From Gemmata sp. (lineage in GTDB: Bacteria; Planctomycetota; Planctomycetia; Gemmatales; Gemmataceae), in assembly GCA_025055115.1 (NCBI GenBank), contig JANWYJ010000020.1, forward strand, positions 1 through 59,669: a DNA stretch of 59,669 bases, read 5' to 3'. Position numbers and translations under genes: made by a program. The notes beneath the pieces are model-generated. The model was not told the DNA's origin, did not search any database, and worked only from the letters and a program-made list of their open reading frames with translations. Below are positions 59,523-59,669 of the stretch, piece after piece. How positions within the stretch are numbered: position 1 is the first letter of the stretch; each line of letters opens with the position of its first letter.

Positions 59523-59669
59523 GTCTCAGACGTGCCCGGCCCTTCGGGGCCATTGAAACAAAATAATCGTGTATACGTACTACCCAAATGACCAAGTCTC
59601 AGACGTGCCCGGCCCTTCGGGGCCATTGAAACTGGCGGGAATGGCGGGGCAGTGGCCGGCGGGGGTCTC
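59523..59669 (+). CRISPR. CRISPR array, leader-proximal end, continues past the window
   Basis: Two identical 37-bp repeats lie at 59523-59559 and 59596-59632, starting GTCTCAGACG and ending ATTGAAAC. The intervening spacer is 36 bases (59560-59595), and the second spacer is 32 bases (59633-59664). The window ends with GTCTC at 59665-59669, the first five bases of a third repeat. Repeat positions 16-29 read GGCCCTTCGGGGCC, a 5-bp stem with a TTCG tetraloop. The ATTGAAAC end indicates plus-strand transcription. The subtype cannot be set because the interference genes are out of view. Confidence 0.95.

Overview
This 59.7 kb window is GC-rich bacterial chromosome, very probably from a planctomycete, most likely a relative of the Gemmataceae. 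That assignment is inferred from families typical of the group: a DUF1549/DUF1553 protein, a PVC-type CxxCH cytochrome, a BBP7 outer-membrane barrel, a DUF3500 Tat protein, Tat-exported Gfo/Idh/MocA proteins and four secreted PQQ-like beta-propellers. The lineage could not be confirmed with a marker gene. One tRNA gene (Arg-ACG) is present. No rRNA, insertion sequence, integrase or phage gene was seen.

Layout. Positions 1-5568 (+) hold the end of an ABC permease, a Gfo/Idh/MocA oxidoreductase, a beta-propeller and trpF. Positions 5569-6368 contain repeats, tRNA-Arg and a minisatellite. Positions 6369-12136 carry the DUF1549/1553 protein, a YcjX-like GTPase, a VOC protein and a short uvrC. Positions 12296-19249 (-) carry an SMP-30 protein, a sugar-nucleotide operon (UDP-sugar pyrophosphorylase, manC, ruvX), an MBL hydrolase and an MFS transporter. 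Positions 19456-31714 mix DUF3500, BBP7, PhyH, CxxCH cytochrome, gamma-glutamyltransferase, an IDH/IPMDH-family enzyme, a small membrane protein, a second SMP-30 protein and an SDR. Positions 31957-41553 hold an amidohydrolase, a second Gfo/Idh/MocA protein, a Ski2-like helicase, an APC permease coupled to a second PhyH gene, and two small conserved-looking proteins.

Positions 41697-57622 are a long run of plus-strand genes. The core at 47337-57622 joins an EhpF-like adenylating enzyme, a LuxC/EhpG-like reductase, an iron alcohol dehydrogenase, a beta-propeller, a HemN-like radical SAM protein, a GcvH-like lipoyl-carrier protein, a protein with clustered 4Fe-4S cysteines and a class II (DxDD) terpene cyclase. 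The first three read as a split acid-to-aldehyde-to-alcohol reduction module. What the redox, carrier and cyclase genes add is unknown. This is the best candidate for an undescribed pathway here.

Positions 57812-59669 are a CRISPR adaptation module: cas2, cas1, a leader with a promoter-like pair, and the first repeats of an array running off the window. The interference genes are not in view. A parS-like palindrome lies just upstream of cas2.

A second theme is structural. Many intergenic gaps hold imperfect tandem copies of 13-39 bp, several of which duplicate the 3' end of the neighbouring gene including its stop codon. At least a dozen independent cases were found by eye.
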